Shown: positions 49,157 through 57,976, numbered from the stretch's first letter. The stretch: DNA of 64,000 bases from Alsobacter sp045348435 (GCF_045348435.1 NZ_CP157484.1:620001-684000); one strand, 5' to 3'. Program-made: numbers and translations. Notes: generated by a model not told the origin, from the letters alone.

Positions 49157-49954
49157 TCACCCGTCGAGCGCTGCCCGGATCATCTTGAAATCCCGCCAGG
49201 CGAGGCGCTTCTGCAGGGGCTGCCGCAGCAGATAGGCGGGGTGCAGGGTCGCCAGCGCCTTGATGCGGCGCGAACCGGCGTCATAGTCCATCCAGCGCCC
49301 GCGCGTGCGCTGGATGCCGTCCGTCACGCCCAGCAGCGACTGCGCCGAGGGACCGCCCAGGCAGACCAGGATCTCGGCCTTGGAGAGCTCGATCTGCCGC
49401 GCCACGAAGGGCAGGCAGGTCGCCAGCTCCTGCGGCGTCGGGGTGCGGTTGCCCGGCGGGCGCCACGGGATCACGTTGGCGACATAGACCTGCGTCCGGT
49501 CGAGCCCGATCGCCGCCAGCATGCGATCGAGCAGCTGCCCCGAACGCCCGACGAAGGGAAGCCCCGAGCGGTCCTCCTCGGCCCCGGGCGCCTCGCCGAC
49601 GAACATGACCCGGCCCTCCGGGTCGCCGTCCGCGAAGACGAGGCTGCGCGCCGTGAGCTTCAGGGCGCAGCCCTCGAAGCCTTGGAGCAGCGCGCGAAGC
49701 TCGTCGAGGCTCCTGGCCGACCGCGCCAGCATGCGAGCCTGCGCCTCGACGTCGTCGGCGCTGGCCGACGCCCCGGCGAAGGCGGCGGGCCTTTGCTCCG
49801 TCTGCGGCGGCGGGGGCGGCGCACGCTGGACCGGAACCGCCTCGGCGAACCGATCATGCGGCTCTTCGTCCAGCATCGCGTCGACGCCCATCTCGGCGTA
49901 CCACGCCAGCAGGTCGGCGGCGGCGCGCGCGGGATCGATCTCGGTCAGGGCCAT
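49157..49954 (-). CDS. Uracil-DNA glycosylase (family 4-like)
   Basis: It excises uracil from DNA. The 265-residue protein has a ~90-residue N-terminal extension with a Pro-rich linker (APPPPPQTEQRP), then the family 4 motif FVGEAPGAEEDRSGLPFVG and the C-terminal LHPAYLLRQP. Three cysteines are seen (FEGCALK, ATCLPF, LVCLGG), one fewer than the four cluster ligands of classical family 4 enzymes. It converges on the F0 operon terminator. Confidence 0.88.
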   Translation of the reverse strand: MALTEIDPARAAADLLAWYAEMGVDAMLDEEPHDRFAEAVPVQRAPPPPPQTEQRPAAFAGASASADDVEAQARMLARSARSLDELRALLQGFEGCALKLTARSLVFADGDPEGRVMFVGEAPGAEEDRSGLPFVGRSGQLLDRMLAAIGLDRTQVYVANVIPWRPPGNRTPTPQELATCLPFVARQIELSKAEILVCLGGPSAQSLLGVTDGIQRTRGRWMDYDAGSRRIKALATLHPAYLLRQPLQKRLAWRDFKMIRAALDG

Positions 49955-50067
49955 GGCGTCAGTGTAGCGGCCCCGAACGCCCGAAACCAGCGCTTCGGCC
50001 TATGGCGCGTGCGTTCGGGCTTTGTTACTGCAGGATGACGAGCCCGGCGCTCCCGCGATGCGCATGG

Positions 50068-50096
50068 CTTTGCAATAGTTCACCTGTGAACTATAT
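50068..50096 (+). promoter_or_regulatory. ETF-QO promoter with embedded 18-bp operator
   Basis: CTTTGC, 17 nt, CTATAT gives an exact alphaproteobacterial -10. A perfect inverted repeat TAGTTCAC-CT-GTGAACTA occupies 50076-50093, covering most of the spacer and the start of the -10. That placement is typical of a repressor operator. The transcript start would be near 50103 and the ATG is at 50154. Confidence 0.7.
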
Positions 50097-50153
50097 TAGG
50101 GGACGGGAGGCGGTCTGGAACGAGACGCGCAGTCCGGCGAAACGAGGGTGACG

Positions 50154-51833
50154 ATGGATCTGGCCGAGGCGCAGAGCATGCCCCGCGAGGGCATGGATTA
50201 CGACGTGGTGATCGTGGGCGCCGGACCTGCCGGTCTGGCCGCAGCTATCCGCCTGAAGCAGCTCGACCCGGACCTCGGCGTCGTGGTGGTCGAGAAAGGC
50301 TCGGAGGTCGGCGCGCATATTCTGTCGGGCGCCGTCGTGGACCCGATCGGCCTCGACAAGCTCATCCCGGACTGGCGCGACGATCCTGATGCGCCGCTGA
50401 AGACCCCCGTCACGGACGATCGCTTCTATGTGCTCGGCCCCGCCGGCGGGGTGAGGCTTCCAAACGCCCTGATGCCCGGCCTGCTGTCCAACCACGGCAA
50501 CTACATCGTGTCCCTGGGCAACGTCGCGCGCTGGCTGGCCGTCCGGGCCGAGGCCCTGGGCGTGGAGATCTACCCGGGCTTTGCGGCCGCGGAGGTCCTG
50601 TTCGGCGACAAGGGCGAGGTCGTTGGCGTCGCGACCGGCGACATGGGCGTGTCCAAGACCGGCGAGGTGAAGGAGGGCTTCACCCGCGGCATGGAGCTGC
50701 GCGGCAAATACGTGCTCTTCGCCGAAGGCGCGCGCGGCAGCCTCACCAAGCAACTGGTCAAGCGCTTCGGGCTGGACGCCGACCGCGAGCCGCAGAAATA
50801 CGGCATCGGCCTTAAAGAGCTGTGGCAGGTCGATCCGGGCAAGCACAAGCCCGGCCTCGTCCAGCACAGCTTCGGCTGGCCGCTCGACATGCGCACGGGC
50901 GGCGGCTCCTTCCTCTATCACCTGGAGGACAACCTCGTCGCCGTCGGCTTCGTGGTGCACCTGAACTATGAAAACCCGACTTTGTCGCCCTTCGACGAGT
51001 TCCAGCGCTTCAAGACGCACCCGCTGATCCGCGACGTGTTCATCGGCGGCAAGCGCATCAGCTACGGCGCGCGCGCCATCACGGAAGGCGGCTGGCAGTC
51101 CGTGCCCAAGCTCGCCTTCCCGGGCGGCGCGCTGGTCGGCTGCGCGGCCGGCTTCGTCAACGTGCCGCGCATCAAGGGCTCGCACAACGCCATCCTGTCG
51201 GGGATGCTGTGCGCCGAGCACGTCGTCGCCGCGCTGGCCGAGGGGCGCGCGAACGACGAACTCGCCAGCTACGAGAACGCCTGGCGCGACAGTGAGATCG
51301 GCCGCGACCTGAAGCGCGTGCGCAACGTCAAGCCGCTTTGGTCCAAGCTGGGCTCCGTGCTCGGCATCGGCCTCGGCGGGCTGGACATGTGGACCAACCA
51401 GCTCTTCGGCTTTTCCTTCTTCGGCACGATGCGCCATGGCAAGCCGGATTCGGCGAGCCTGAAGCGCCTCGACGAGGTGAAGCCGATCGTCTACCCCAAG
51501 CCCGACGGGATGGTCAGCTTCGACAAGCTGTCCTCGGTGTTCCTCTCCGCGACGAATCATGAGGAGGATCAGCCCTCGCACCTGCAGCTGACCGACCCGA
51601 CGATCCCGGTCTCGCGCAACCTGCCGCTCTATGGCGAGCCGGCGCGCCTCTACTGCCCGGCGGGCGTCTACGAGGTCGTCTACGCCGATCCCGAGGCCCG
51701 CACCGATCCGCGCTTCGTGATCAACGCGCAAAATTGCGTGCACTGCAAAACCTGCGACATCAAGGATCCGTCGCAGAACATCACCTGGGTCACGCCCGAG
51801 GGCGGCGGCGGCCCCAATTACCCGAACATGTGA
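50154..51833 (+). CDS. Electron transfer flavoprotein-ubiquinone oxidoreductase
   Basis: This 559-residue enzyme passes electrons from ETF to ubiquinone at the inner membrane. The FAD loop is VIVGAGPAGLAAAIRLKQ at residues 20-37, the ubiquinone domain follows, and the [4Fe-4S] cluster is bound by C in LYCPAGVYE and the C-x2-C-x2-C in NCVHCKTCDIKDP. The end GGGGPNYPNM is typical. The ATG 50154 has GAGG at suitable spacing; an in-frame GTG lies at 50148. Its promoter carries an operator palindrome. Confidence 0.96.
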   Translation: MDLAEAQSMPREGMDYDVVIVGAGPAGLAAAIRLKQLDPDLGVVVVEKGSEVGAHILSGAVVDPIGLDKLIPDWRDDPDAPLKTPVTDDRFYVLGPAGGVRLPNALMPGLLSNHGNYIVSLGNVARWLAVRAEALGVEIYPGFAAAEVLFGDKGEVVGVATGDMGVSKTGEVKEGFTRGMELRGKYVLFAEGARGSLTKQLVKRFGLDADREPQKYGIGLKELWQVDPGKHKPGLVQHSFGWPLDMRTGGGSFLYHLEDNLVAVGFVVHLNYENPTLSPFDEFQRFKTHPLIRDVFIGGKRISYGARAITEGGWQSVPKLAFPGGALVGCAAGFVNVPRIKGSHNAILSGMLCAEHVVAALAEGRANDELASYENAWRDSEIGRDLKRVRNVKPLWSKLGSVLGIGLGGLDMWTNQLFGFSFFGTMRHGKPDSASLKRLDEVKPIVYPKPDGMVSFDKLSSVFLSATNHEEDQPSHLQLTDPTIPVSRNLPLYGEPARLYCPAGVYEVVYADPEARTDPRFVINAQNCVHCKTCDIKDPSQNITWVTPEGGGGPNYPNM

Positions 51834-51978
51834 TCGCGGCGGCGGGCGCGACCCGGGGGCGCAGCGCGCCCTGCGCTTGCCGCCAACTCGCAAAAACGCC
51901 ATGTTGCGGCCGGACAAACCAGCTTCGATTCATGCCGGCCCGGCGCGCTGGGTCGCGACCCTTGAAAGCGATGACAGC

Positions 51979-53766
51979 GTGACGCCTGCGACACCCCGCC
52001 TTGTCTTGACCCGCGTCCGGCCCCTGGTCGCCGCCCTCGCGCTGTTGGCCGGCTGCGCCGCCGCGCAGGCCCGCAACGGGCAGAGCTATTCGGACGCGAT
52101 CGACGCGGGCAACACCCTGGCGGGCAACTATCTCTCCGCAGTCGTCGCCGGCGCCTCGCGTGACACCAGCGCCGCCGCGTTCTTCTACCGCGAGGCCTTG
52201 CGTGACGATCCGCGCAGCGCCGACCTCACCGAGCGCGCCTTCGTGTCGCTGCTGGCCGAAGGCTCTTACCCGGAAGCCCTGAAGCTGGCCGAGCGCCTGG
52301 GCGGCGCGCGCGAAGCCCGCAACGGGCTGGCGCAGCTCGTCCTCGGCATCCGCGACTACAAGGCCAAGCAATACGGCAAGGCGCGCTCGCGCTTCTCCAC
52401 CGGCGGGCGCAACCGCACCACCGATCTCACCGCGACGCTGTTGACGGCATGGAGCTGGCTCGGCTCGAGCAACGTCAAGAAGGCGATCGAGACGGTCGAC
52501 ACCATCAAGGGCGAGGACTCGATCGCCGTCTTCCGCAACTACCATGCGGGGCTCATCGCCGATCTCGGCGGCGACAAGGCCGAGGCGGAGCGCCGCCTGA
52601 AGGCGGCCTACGACGCCGAGAACCGCACGCTGCGCATGGTCGACGTCTATGGCCGCTTCCTGTCGCGGGTCGGCAAGCAGAAGGAAGCGCTCGAGGTCTA
52701 CCGCACCTTCGACAAGCTGCTGCCGCGCCATCCGCTCGTGACCGCCGCGATCGCCTCGCTGGAAGCCGGCAAGACGCTCGACGCCGCCGTGCCGAGCGTC
52801 GCCAGCGGCGCGGCCGAGGTGCTCTACGGGCTCGGAGCCGCCGGCAACCGCACCGGCGACGAACTCGCCGCCATGATCTATCTGCGGCTCTCGCTCTGGC
52901 TGGACCAGGACAACGGGCTGGCGGTGATCACTCTGGCCGACATCTATGATCGGATGAAGCAGAGCGAGCGCGCCAACGACACCTACGACATGGTGTCGCA
53001 ATCCTCGCCGCTGCGCCGCAGCGCCGACATTCAGATTTCGCTCAATCTCGAGCAGCTGGAGCGCAAGGACGAGGCCGTCCGGCAGCTGCAGGCGGTCGTG
53101 GCCAAGAACCCGGCCGACGTGGAGGCCCTGACGGCGCTCGGCAACGTCTATCGCTCCCGCAAGGAGTTCGCCCAGGCGGCGGAGACCTACAGCAAGGCGA
53201 TCGACGCCGTCGGGACGCCCGACCAGGGCCACTGGACCCTGTTCTATTTCCGCGGCATCGCGCTGGAGCGCACCAAGCAGTGGCCGAAGGCCGAGGCGGA
53301 CATGAAGAAGGCGCTGGAGCTCTACCCCGAGCAGCCGCTCGTGCTGAACTATCTGGGCTATTCGTGGGTCGACCAGAACATCAACCTCGACGAGGCCTTC
53401 AAGATGCTGAAGCGCGCCGTCGAGCAGCGGCCGACGGACGGATACATCGTCGACAGCCTCGGCTGGGCGCATTACCGCCTCGGCCAGTATGACGAGGCCG
53501 TGCGCTTTCTGGAGAAGGCGATCGACCTGAAGCCCTCCGACCCGGTGATCAACGACCATCTGGGCGACGCCTATTGGCGCGTCGGGCGCAAGCTGGAGGC
53601 GAGCTTCCAGTGGAACCACGCGCGCGACCTCAAGCCGGAGCCCGAGGATCTGCCGAAGATCCTCGAAAAGATCGACAAGGGCCTGCCTGACGCCAAGCCC
53701 GCCGCCGAAGCGGAGCAGAAGCCCGCGGCCGATCCCAAGCCCGAGCCGAAGACCAACGGCGGCTGA
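51979..53766 (+). CDS. TPR-repeat exported protein
   Basis: The 595-residue protein has a signal segment (VRPLVAALALLAGCAAAQA) with a possible lipobox LAGC, then an alpha-solenoid of tetratricopeptide repeats. The clearest repeats are at the C-terminal side (NPADVEALTALGNVYRSRKEF; YPEQPLVLNYLGYSWVDQ; TDGYIVDSLGWAHYRLGQYD). A Lys/Pro/Ala tail ends the protein. The start is uncertain: GTG 51979 gives a normal signal peptide, while ATG 51901 would add 26 residues. ispE follows after 1 nt. The function is probably protein-protein scaffolding at the envelope. Confidence 0.82.
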   Translation: MTPATPRLVLTRVRPLVAALALLAGCAAAQARNGQSYSDAIDAGNTLAGNYLSAVVAGASRDTSAAAFFYREALRDDPRSADLTERAFVSLLAEGSYPEALKLAERLGGAREARNGLAQLVLGIRDYKAKQYGKARSRFSTGGRNRTTDLTATLLTAWSWLGSSNVKKAIETVDTIKGEDSIAVFRNYHAGLIADLGGDKAEAERRLKAAYDAENRTLRMVDVYGRFLSRVGKQKEALEVYRTFDKLLPRHPLVTAAIASLEAGKTLDAAVPSVASGAAEVLYGLGAAGNRTGDELAAMIYLRLSLWLDQDNGLAVITLADIYDRMKQSERANDTYDMVSQSSPLRRSADIQISLNLEQLERKDEAVRQLQAVVAKNPADVEALTALGNVYRSRKEFAQAAETYSKAIDAVGTPDQGHWTLFYFRGIALERTKQWPKAEADMKKALELYPEQPLVLNYLGYSWVDQNINLDEAFKMLKRAVEQRPTDGYIVDSLGWAHYRLGQYDEAVRFLEKAIDLKPSDPVINDHLGDAYWRVGRKLEASFQWNHARDLKPEPEDLPKILEKIDKGLPDAKPAAEAEQKPAADPKPEPKTNGG

Positions 53767-53767
53767 C

Positions 53768-54694
53768 ATGCGGGACGGCGCGGGGGCGCATGCGGGCGCG
53801 CCCTCCGGCGCACTGCTGACGGAGCGCGCGCCCGCCAAGGTCAACCTCGCCCTCCATGTGCTCGGCCGGCGCCCGGACGGCTATCATGCGCTGTCCAGCC
53901 TCGTGGCCTTCGCGGGCGTGGCGGATCGGCTCGCCTTGGCGCCCGGCCCGGAGCTTTCGCTCGAGGTTTCTGGCCCCACCGCGACGGCGGCCGGCCCCGA
54001 CGCCGACAACCTCGTGCTGCGCGCCGCCCGCCACCTCGCTTCCCTGCATGCCGGACTGCGCGCCGGGGCCTTCGCGCTGGTCAAGCGCCTGCCCGTGGCG
54101 GCCGGACTGGGCGGCGGCTCCTCGGACGCCGCGGCGGCGCTGCGCCTGCTCGCGCGGGCCAACGGTCTCACGGCGGATCATCCGGCCGTGCTGCAGGCCG
54201 CGCGCCTGACCGGCGCGGACGTGCCGGTGTGCCTGGCGCCGCGCCTGCGCATGATGGAGGGCGCGGGCGAGACCGTCGGCCCGCCGCTCGCGCTGCCGCC
54301 GCTCTTCGCCGTGCTGGCGAACCCCCGCGCGCCCGTGGAGACGCCCGGCGTGTTCGCCGCCCTCGGGCTCGACCGCGGCGCGTCCTTCGCGCCTGGGGCG
54401 GGGACGTTCTCCGCCCCGGTCGTCCCGCCGGCTGCGGCGGACCGCGGCGATTTCGTCAAAGCCCTCGCGGCGCTGCGCAACGACCTTGAACCCCCCGCCG
54501 TGGCGGTCGCGCCCGTGATCGCCGATGTGCTGGCCGCCCTGCGGGCGACGCCCGCCTGCCTGCTGGCCCGCATGTCGGGCTCGGGCGCCACATGCTTCGC
54601 CCTCTATCCAGACCGCCACGCCGCCGCCCGCGCCGCCGGCGCGCTGGTCCGGGACCGGCCCCAGTGGTGGATCGAGCCGACGATGCTGCGGTGA
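53768..54694 (+). CDS. ispE: 4-diphosphocytidyl-2-C-methyl-D-erythritol kinase
   Basis: This GHMP kinase phosphorylates CDP-ME in the MEP isoprenoid pathway. The 308-residue protein has PAKVNLALHVLGRRPDGYH near the N-terminus and the ATP loop AAGLGGGSSDAAAA at about residues 111-124. The ATG lies one base after the TPR gene stop, so they are cotranscribed. It complements ispH at 10 kb. Confidence 0.95.
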   Translation: MRDGAGAHAGAPSGALLTERAPAKVNLALHVLGRRPDGYHALSSLVAFAGVADRLALAPGPELSLEVSGPTATAAGPDADNLVLRAARHLASLHAGLRAGAFALVKRLPVAAGLGGGSSDAAAALRLLARANGLTADHPAVLQAARLTGADVPVCLAPRLRMMEGAGETVGPPLALPPLFAVLANPRAPVETPGVFAALGLDRGASFAPGAGTFSAPVVPPAAADRGDFVKALAALRNDLEPPAVAVAPVIADVLAALRATPACLLARMSGSGATCFALYPDRHAAARAAGALVRDRPQWWIEPTMLR

Positions 54695-54719
54695 CGGCCT
54701 CGCGGCCCTGACGGACGGT

Positions 54720-55751
54720 TCAGTGCGAGCGGGCGATGCAGAAATCCACGGCTTCCAGCATGGAGCCCTTCATGGCGCTGTCCGGGAAGAGCGCCAGGGC
54801 GTCCTTCGCCATGGCCCCATAGTGGCGCGCGCGCTCCACGGTGTCCTCGATGGCCCGGTGGCGCCGCATGATTGCGATCGCCTGCTGCAGGTCGGCGTCA
54901 GACGCTTCCCCGCATTCCAGCGTCTTCTTCCAGAAGGCGCGCTCCTCGTCCGTGCCGCGCCGGAAGGAGAGCACGACCGGCAGGGTGATTTTCCCCTCGC
55001 GGAAGTCGTCGCCGACCTTCTTGCCCAGGTCCGCGCTGAGGCCGCCATAGTCCAGCGCGTCGTCGACGAGCTGGAAGGCGATGCCCAGATTGGCGCCGTA
55101 GCTGCGGCAGGCGGTCTGCTCGGCCTTGGCCCGGCCTGCGATGATGGGGCCGACCTCGCAGGCGGCCGCAAACAGCGCCGCGGTCTTGCCGCGGATCACG
55201 GCCAGATACTCGTCCTCGGTCGTCTCGGTGTTCTTGGCCGCGGCGAGCTGCATGACCTCGCCTTCGGCGATGACCGCCGCAGCGGTGGACAGCACGTCGA
55301 GCGCCTGCAGGGAGCCGACCTCGACCATCATCTTGAAGGCCTGGCCGAGCAGGAAGTCGCCGACCAGGACGCTGGCTTCGTTGCCCCATAGCATGCGAGC
55401 GGCGAGCTTGCCCCGGCGCATCTCGCTGCCGTCGACGACGTCGTCATGCAGAAGCGTGGCCGTGTGCATGAACTCGACCGCGGCTGCGAGCTTCATGTCG
55501 CCGTCGCCCTCGTAGGAGCACAGCACGCTGGTGGCCAGCGTCAGCATGGGGCGCAGGCGCTTGCCGCCGGAGTTGATCAGGTGCTTGGCGATCTCGGGAA
55601 TGAGCAGAACGTCGGAGCCGACGCGGGCCAGGATGAGCTGGTTGACGCGCTCCATCCCCTGGGCCGTGAGCTTCACAAGAGGCTCGATGCTCGGCGCGCC
55701 CGCACTGGAAACCGATGGCTGCTTGCCATCGAGGGACACCACGACACCCAC
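54720..55751 (-). CDS. Polyprenyl (octaprenyl/decaprenyl-type) diphosphate synthase
   Basis: This trans-prenyltransferase builds the ubiquinone side chain. The 343-residue protein has the first aspartate motif DDVVD at residues 103-107 (LLHDDVVDGSEMRRG) and the second DDALD at 230-234. SGGKRLRPML is also conserved. The chain length cannot be fixed from sequence; decaprenyl is usual in Rhizobiales. Several adjacent GTGs allow different starts; GTG 55751 (VGVVVSLDG) matches relatives. It converges on ispE. Confidence 0.92.
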   Translation of the reverse strand: MGVVVSLDGKQPSVSSAGAPSIEPLVKLTAQGMERVNQLILARVGSDVLLIPEIAKHLINSGGKRLRPMLTLATSVLCSYEGDGDMKLAAAVEFMHTATLLHDDVVDGSEMRRGKLAARMLWGNEASVLVGDFLLGQAFKMMVEVGSLQALDVLSTAAAVIAEGEVMQLAAAKNTETTEDEYLAVIRGKTAALFAAACEVGPIIAGRAKAEQTACRSYGANLGIAFQLVDDALDYGGLSADLGKKVGDDFREGKITLPVVLSFRRGTDEERAFWKKTLECGEASDADLQQAIAIMRRHRAIEDTVERARHYGAMAKDALALFPDSAMKGSMLEAVDFCIARSH

Positions 55752-56002
55752 GTGCTCAACCTTTCTATCCGACGCCAGGACGGGCCGGATGAGCGCGCCG
55801 ATGATGGCGCGACTGCGATCCCACCGCCTCCGGTACCACGCGCAGGCGGGTCGCGCTATTGCGTCGCAAACTGCAACATGCCGCCTCTTGCCGCAACTCG
55901 GCCCAATGCCGCACAAGGGAGGGCGGCCGCAGACGGTGGCGGCTGCGCCGCGATCGCGGCGGCGCGGAATGCGGCGGCCCGGCCGTCGGCCCTGGAGGAG
56001 AC

Positions 56003-56242
56003 ATGCGGGAGATCCTGCGCACCAACGATCTCGTTCTCATCTCGCTGATCGAGGCGCTGCTCCAGGCCGCCGAAGTGCCGTTCTTCCTCGCCGACGCGCA
56101 TGTCAGCGCCATGGAGGGCGGCATCGGGGCGTTCCCGCGCCGGCTCCTGGTCCCGGAGGACGACGAGCGCCAGGCCCGCCGGATCCTGCGCGACGCAGGG
56201 CTCGGCGCCGAGCTCAATCCCGAGCAGGGCCATGCCGTCTGA
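56003..56242 (+). CDS. DUF2007 domain-containing small protein
   Basis: This 79-residue protein matches the DUF2007 (putative signal transducing protein) family: MREILRTNDLVLISLIEALL, AEVPFFLADAHVS and FPRRLLVPEDDERQARRIL. The function is unknown. GGAGGAG lies a few bases before the ATG. It overlaps the methyltransferase gene by 11 nt and is divergent from the polyprenyl synthase, a conserved Rhizobiales arrangement. Confidence 0.88.
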   Translation: MREILRTNDLVLISLIEALLQAAEVPFFLADAHVSAMEGGIGAFPRRLLVPEDDERQARRILRDAGLGAELNPEQGHAV

Positions 56243-57008
56243 CGCGCCGGACATCGGAGACGAGGTCTCGACGGATCTCCTGCTGGGGGGGCGCCTCCGC
56301 CTGCTCCAGCCCGCCAGGGGCCACCGGGCCGGAACCGATGCGGCGCTGCTCGCGGCTGCGGCGCCGGCGGACTTCGCCGGAGAGGCCGTCGACATCGGCG
56401 CCGCCACCGGCGCGGTCGGCCTCGCGCTGGCGCTTCGGGCCCCGGCGGCCCGCGTGCGCCTCGTCGAACTGGACGCGCGCCTCGCCGGCCTGGCCCACCG
56501 CAACGTCGCCCTGAACGGGCTGGAGGCGCGCGTCACGGTCACGCAGGGCGACATCCTGGCCCGCTTCGCCGCGCGCCGGGCGGCGGGCCTCGCGCAGGAG
56601 AGCGCCGACCTGGCGCTGACCAACCCGCCCTATCTCGACGCGTCGACGCACCGCGCCTCGCCGGACGTCGCCAGATCCGGCGCGCATGTGATGCCGGCGG
56701 AAGGGCTGGAGGCCTGGATCAAGGCCGCCGCCGGCCTGCTGCGGGTGCGTGGGGCGCTGGTGGTCGTGCACCGCGCCGACGCCTTGCCGGCGGTGCTGCG
56801 CGCCATGGGGCCGCGCTTCGGCGACGTGGCCGCGCTGCCGGTCCATCCGCGGGCGGGCGAGCCCGCGTCGAGGGTCCTGGTGCGCGGCCTGAAGGGCGGC
56901 CGCGGGCCGTTCCGGCTGTGCGCCGGGATCGTTCTCCACCAGGACGGCGGCGCCTTCACGCCCTTCGCCGAGGCGCTGCACCGAGGAAAGGCCGTGCTGG
57001 CCTGGTGA
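56232..57008 (+). CDS. TrmN6/HemK-like N6-adenine or N5-glutamine methyltransferase
   Basis: This 258-residue class I SAM methyltransferase has the SAM loop VDIGAATGAVGLALA at about residues 53-67 and the catalytic NPPY at 131-134 (LALTNPPYLDAS), which methylates planar nitrogens. The short form with little N-terminal domain resembles tRNA1(Val) m6A37 methyltransferases. The exact substrate is not resolved. It overlaps the DUF2007 gene by 11 nt. Confidence 0.88.
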   Translation: MPSDAPDIGDEVSTDLLLGGRLRLLQPARGHRAGTDAALLAAAAPADFAGEAVDIGAATGAVGLALALRAPAARVRLVELDARLAGLAHRNVALNGLEARVTVTQGDILARFAARRAAGLAQESADLALTNPPYLDASTHRASPDVARSGAHVMPAEGLEAWIKAAAGLLRVRGALVVVHRADALPAVLRAMGPRFGDVAALPVHPRAGEPASRVLVRGLKGGRGPFRLCAGIVLHQDGGAFTPFAEALHRGKAVLAW

Positions 57009-57011
57009 CCA

Positions 57012-57038
57012 CGAAAAAGCCGGCCTGCGAGGCCGGCT
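57012..57038 (-). terminator. Intrinsic terminator of the small secreted protein gene
   Basis: On the minus strand a perfect 8-bp stem (57018-57025 with 57031-57038) is followed by TTTTT overlapping its base. It lies 37 nt after the stop of the minus-strand gene and may also slow plus-strand transcripts of the methyltransferase. Confidence 0.75.
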
Positions 57039-57075
57039 CCCTTCGTCGGTCAGGGGCGGACGCGGTCCGCGGCGA

Positions 57076-57378
57076 TCACCAGCGGCGGCAGACGCGGCGC
57101 GGGCCGTAATAGGTGTACTGCACGCGGCAGACCACGCGGGGCCGATAGATCGGACGGGCGTAGTAGCGGGGCCGGTAATAGCGCGGGCGATAGGCGTAGG
57201 GGCGGCCGTAATAGTGGCGGCGATAGTACTGCGTCGCTTCGGTCAGCGCAGGAGCCTGCCTGTCGATCTGGACGGCGGCGGCGGGGTTGACGGCGGCGGC
57301 GTTGGCCGCCTGCGGCACGGCCGTGAAGGCGACGAACAGGGCGAAAAGGCCGCCCAGGAATAATCCGATCCGCTTCAT
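57076..57378 (-). CDS. Small secreted Tyr/Arg-rich protein, unknown function
   Basis: This 100-residue protein has a clear signal peptide (about residues 1-28, ending AANAA). After a neutral linker the rest is dominated by Tyr, Arg and Pro repeats (YYRRHYYGRPYAYRPRYYRP) and ends with two cysteines (VVCRVQYTYYGPRRVCRRW). Proteins with this kind of tail are common but unnamed in Rhizobiales. GGAGG precedes the ATG, and it has its own promoter candidate and terminator, so it looks like a real single-gene unit. Confidence 0.8.
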   Translation of the reverse strand: MKRIGLFLGGLFALFVAFTAVPQAANAAAVNPAAAVQIDRQAPALTEATQYYRRHYYGRPYAYRPRYYRPRYYARPIYRPRVVCRVQYTYYGPRRVCRRW

Positions 57379-57443
57379 GTGGTTTCCTCCGAACTTTTAC
57401 TGCAACCCTTATAACACACGTTCAACTTGGGCGATTAAAGGGC

Positions 57444-57472
57444 CGATACTAAAAATTGCATGTTCGGTTAAG
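57444..57472 (-). promoter_or_regulatory. Candidate promoter of the Tyr/Arg-rich protein gene
   Basis: On the minus strand CTTAAC, 17 nt, GTATCG lies in an AT-rich patch and fits the -35 well (5/6) but the -10 only partly. The transcript would start near 57437, about 59 nt before the ATG. Confidence 0.4.
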
Positions 57473-57503
57473 GCCACGCCGTCGGGCCGTCCGGCCGCGC
57501 CGC

Positions 57504-57785
57504 CTATAGGGCCGCGTCGTCTCGCCGGCGGGCGCAGCGTCGGCCCGCGGGCTCGCCATAGCCGGACGCCACCACCCGCACCGTCTCCATGCAGATGCGG
57601 GCGCCCTGGTCCTCCAGGTCCCGCCTCGGGAGCGGGACGGGCGCGGGCAGGGGAATCGGCGTCCGCGACTGCATCCCGGCGGGCCGCGGCGCGGTCTGGC
57701 GGGCCGAAGCGGCGTCGATCGCGCTCATGGCGAGGGGCGTGAGCAGGAGCGCGGCGCCCGCAAGGGCGGCGATGGTCTTCGTCAT
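57504..57785 (-). CDS. Small exported protein, unknown function
   Basis: This 93-residue protein has a signal peptide (about residues 1-28, AAASARQ region) and a Pro-rich mature part (TPIPLPAPVPLPRR) with two cysteines (GARICMETV and GRRCARRR). GGAGG lies before the ATG at 57785. I do not recognise a family. It is divergent from glyQ across 191 nt and upstream of the Tyr/Arg-rich gene on the same strand, separated by 125 nt. Confidence 0.65.
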   Translation of the reverse strand: MTKTIAALAGAALLLTPLAMSAIDAASARQTAPRPAGMQSRTPIPLPAPVPLPRRDLEDQGARICMETVRVVASGYGEPAGRRCARRRDDAAL

Positions 57786-57913
57786 GGCGACCTCCCAGTC
57801 CCATCATCGTGGCGTCGCCACCCGGGAACTTGCCGCGCACCATGCCGATCGGCGGACCCGGCCGGGGTGCGCCCGCGCACAAGCCGGGGCAGGGCGGCTC
57901 CGGGGCCGCCGCC

Positions 57914-57942
57914 TTGACCCGCCCCAGCCCCCCTCTTAGGGT
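57914..57942 (+). promoter_or_regulatory. Candidate glyQ promoter
   Basis: TTGACC, 17 nt, TAGGGT gives a good -35 and a weak -10 (3/6). The start would be about 57948, 29 nt before the glyQ ATG. Confidence 0.35.
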
Positions 57943-57976
57943 CGCGCCGATTTCAACCGCACGCCGGAAAGCCGCC

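Noticed and set aside
50078..50091. GTTCAC..GTGAAC near ETF-QO as a LexA site
   Set aside because: Alphaproteobacterial LexA sites are direct repeats GTTC-N7-GTTC; this is an inverted repeat with a 2-nt centre, so a different regulator is expected.
51790..53844. A 684-codon minus-strand frame opposite the TPR gene
   Set aside because: The plus strand has a clear TPR solenoid and signal peptide; the antisense frame lacks a start with a ribosome site and any recognisable motif.
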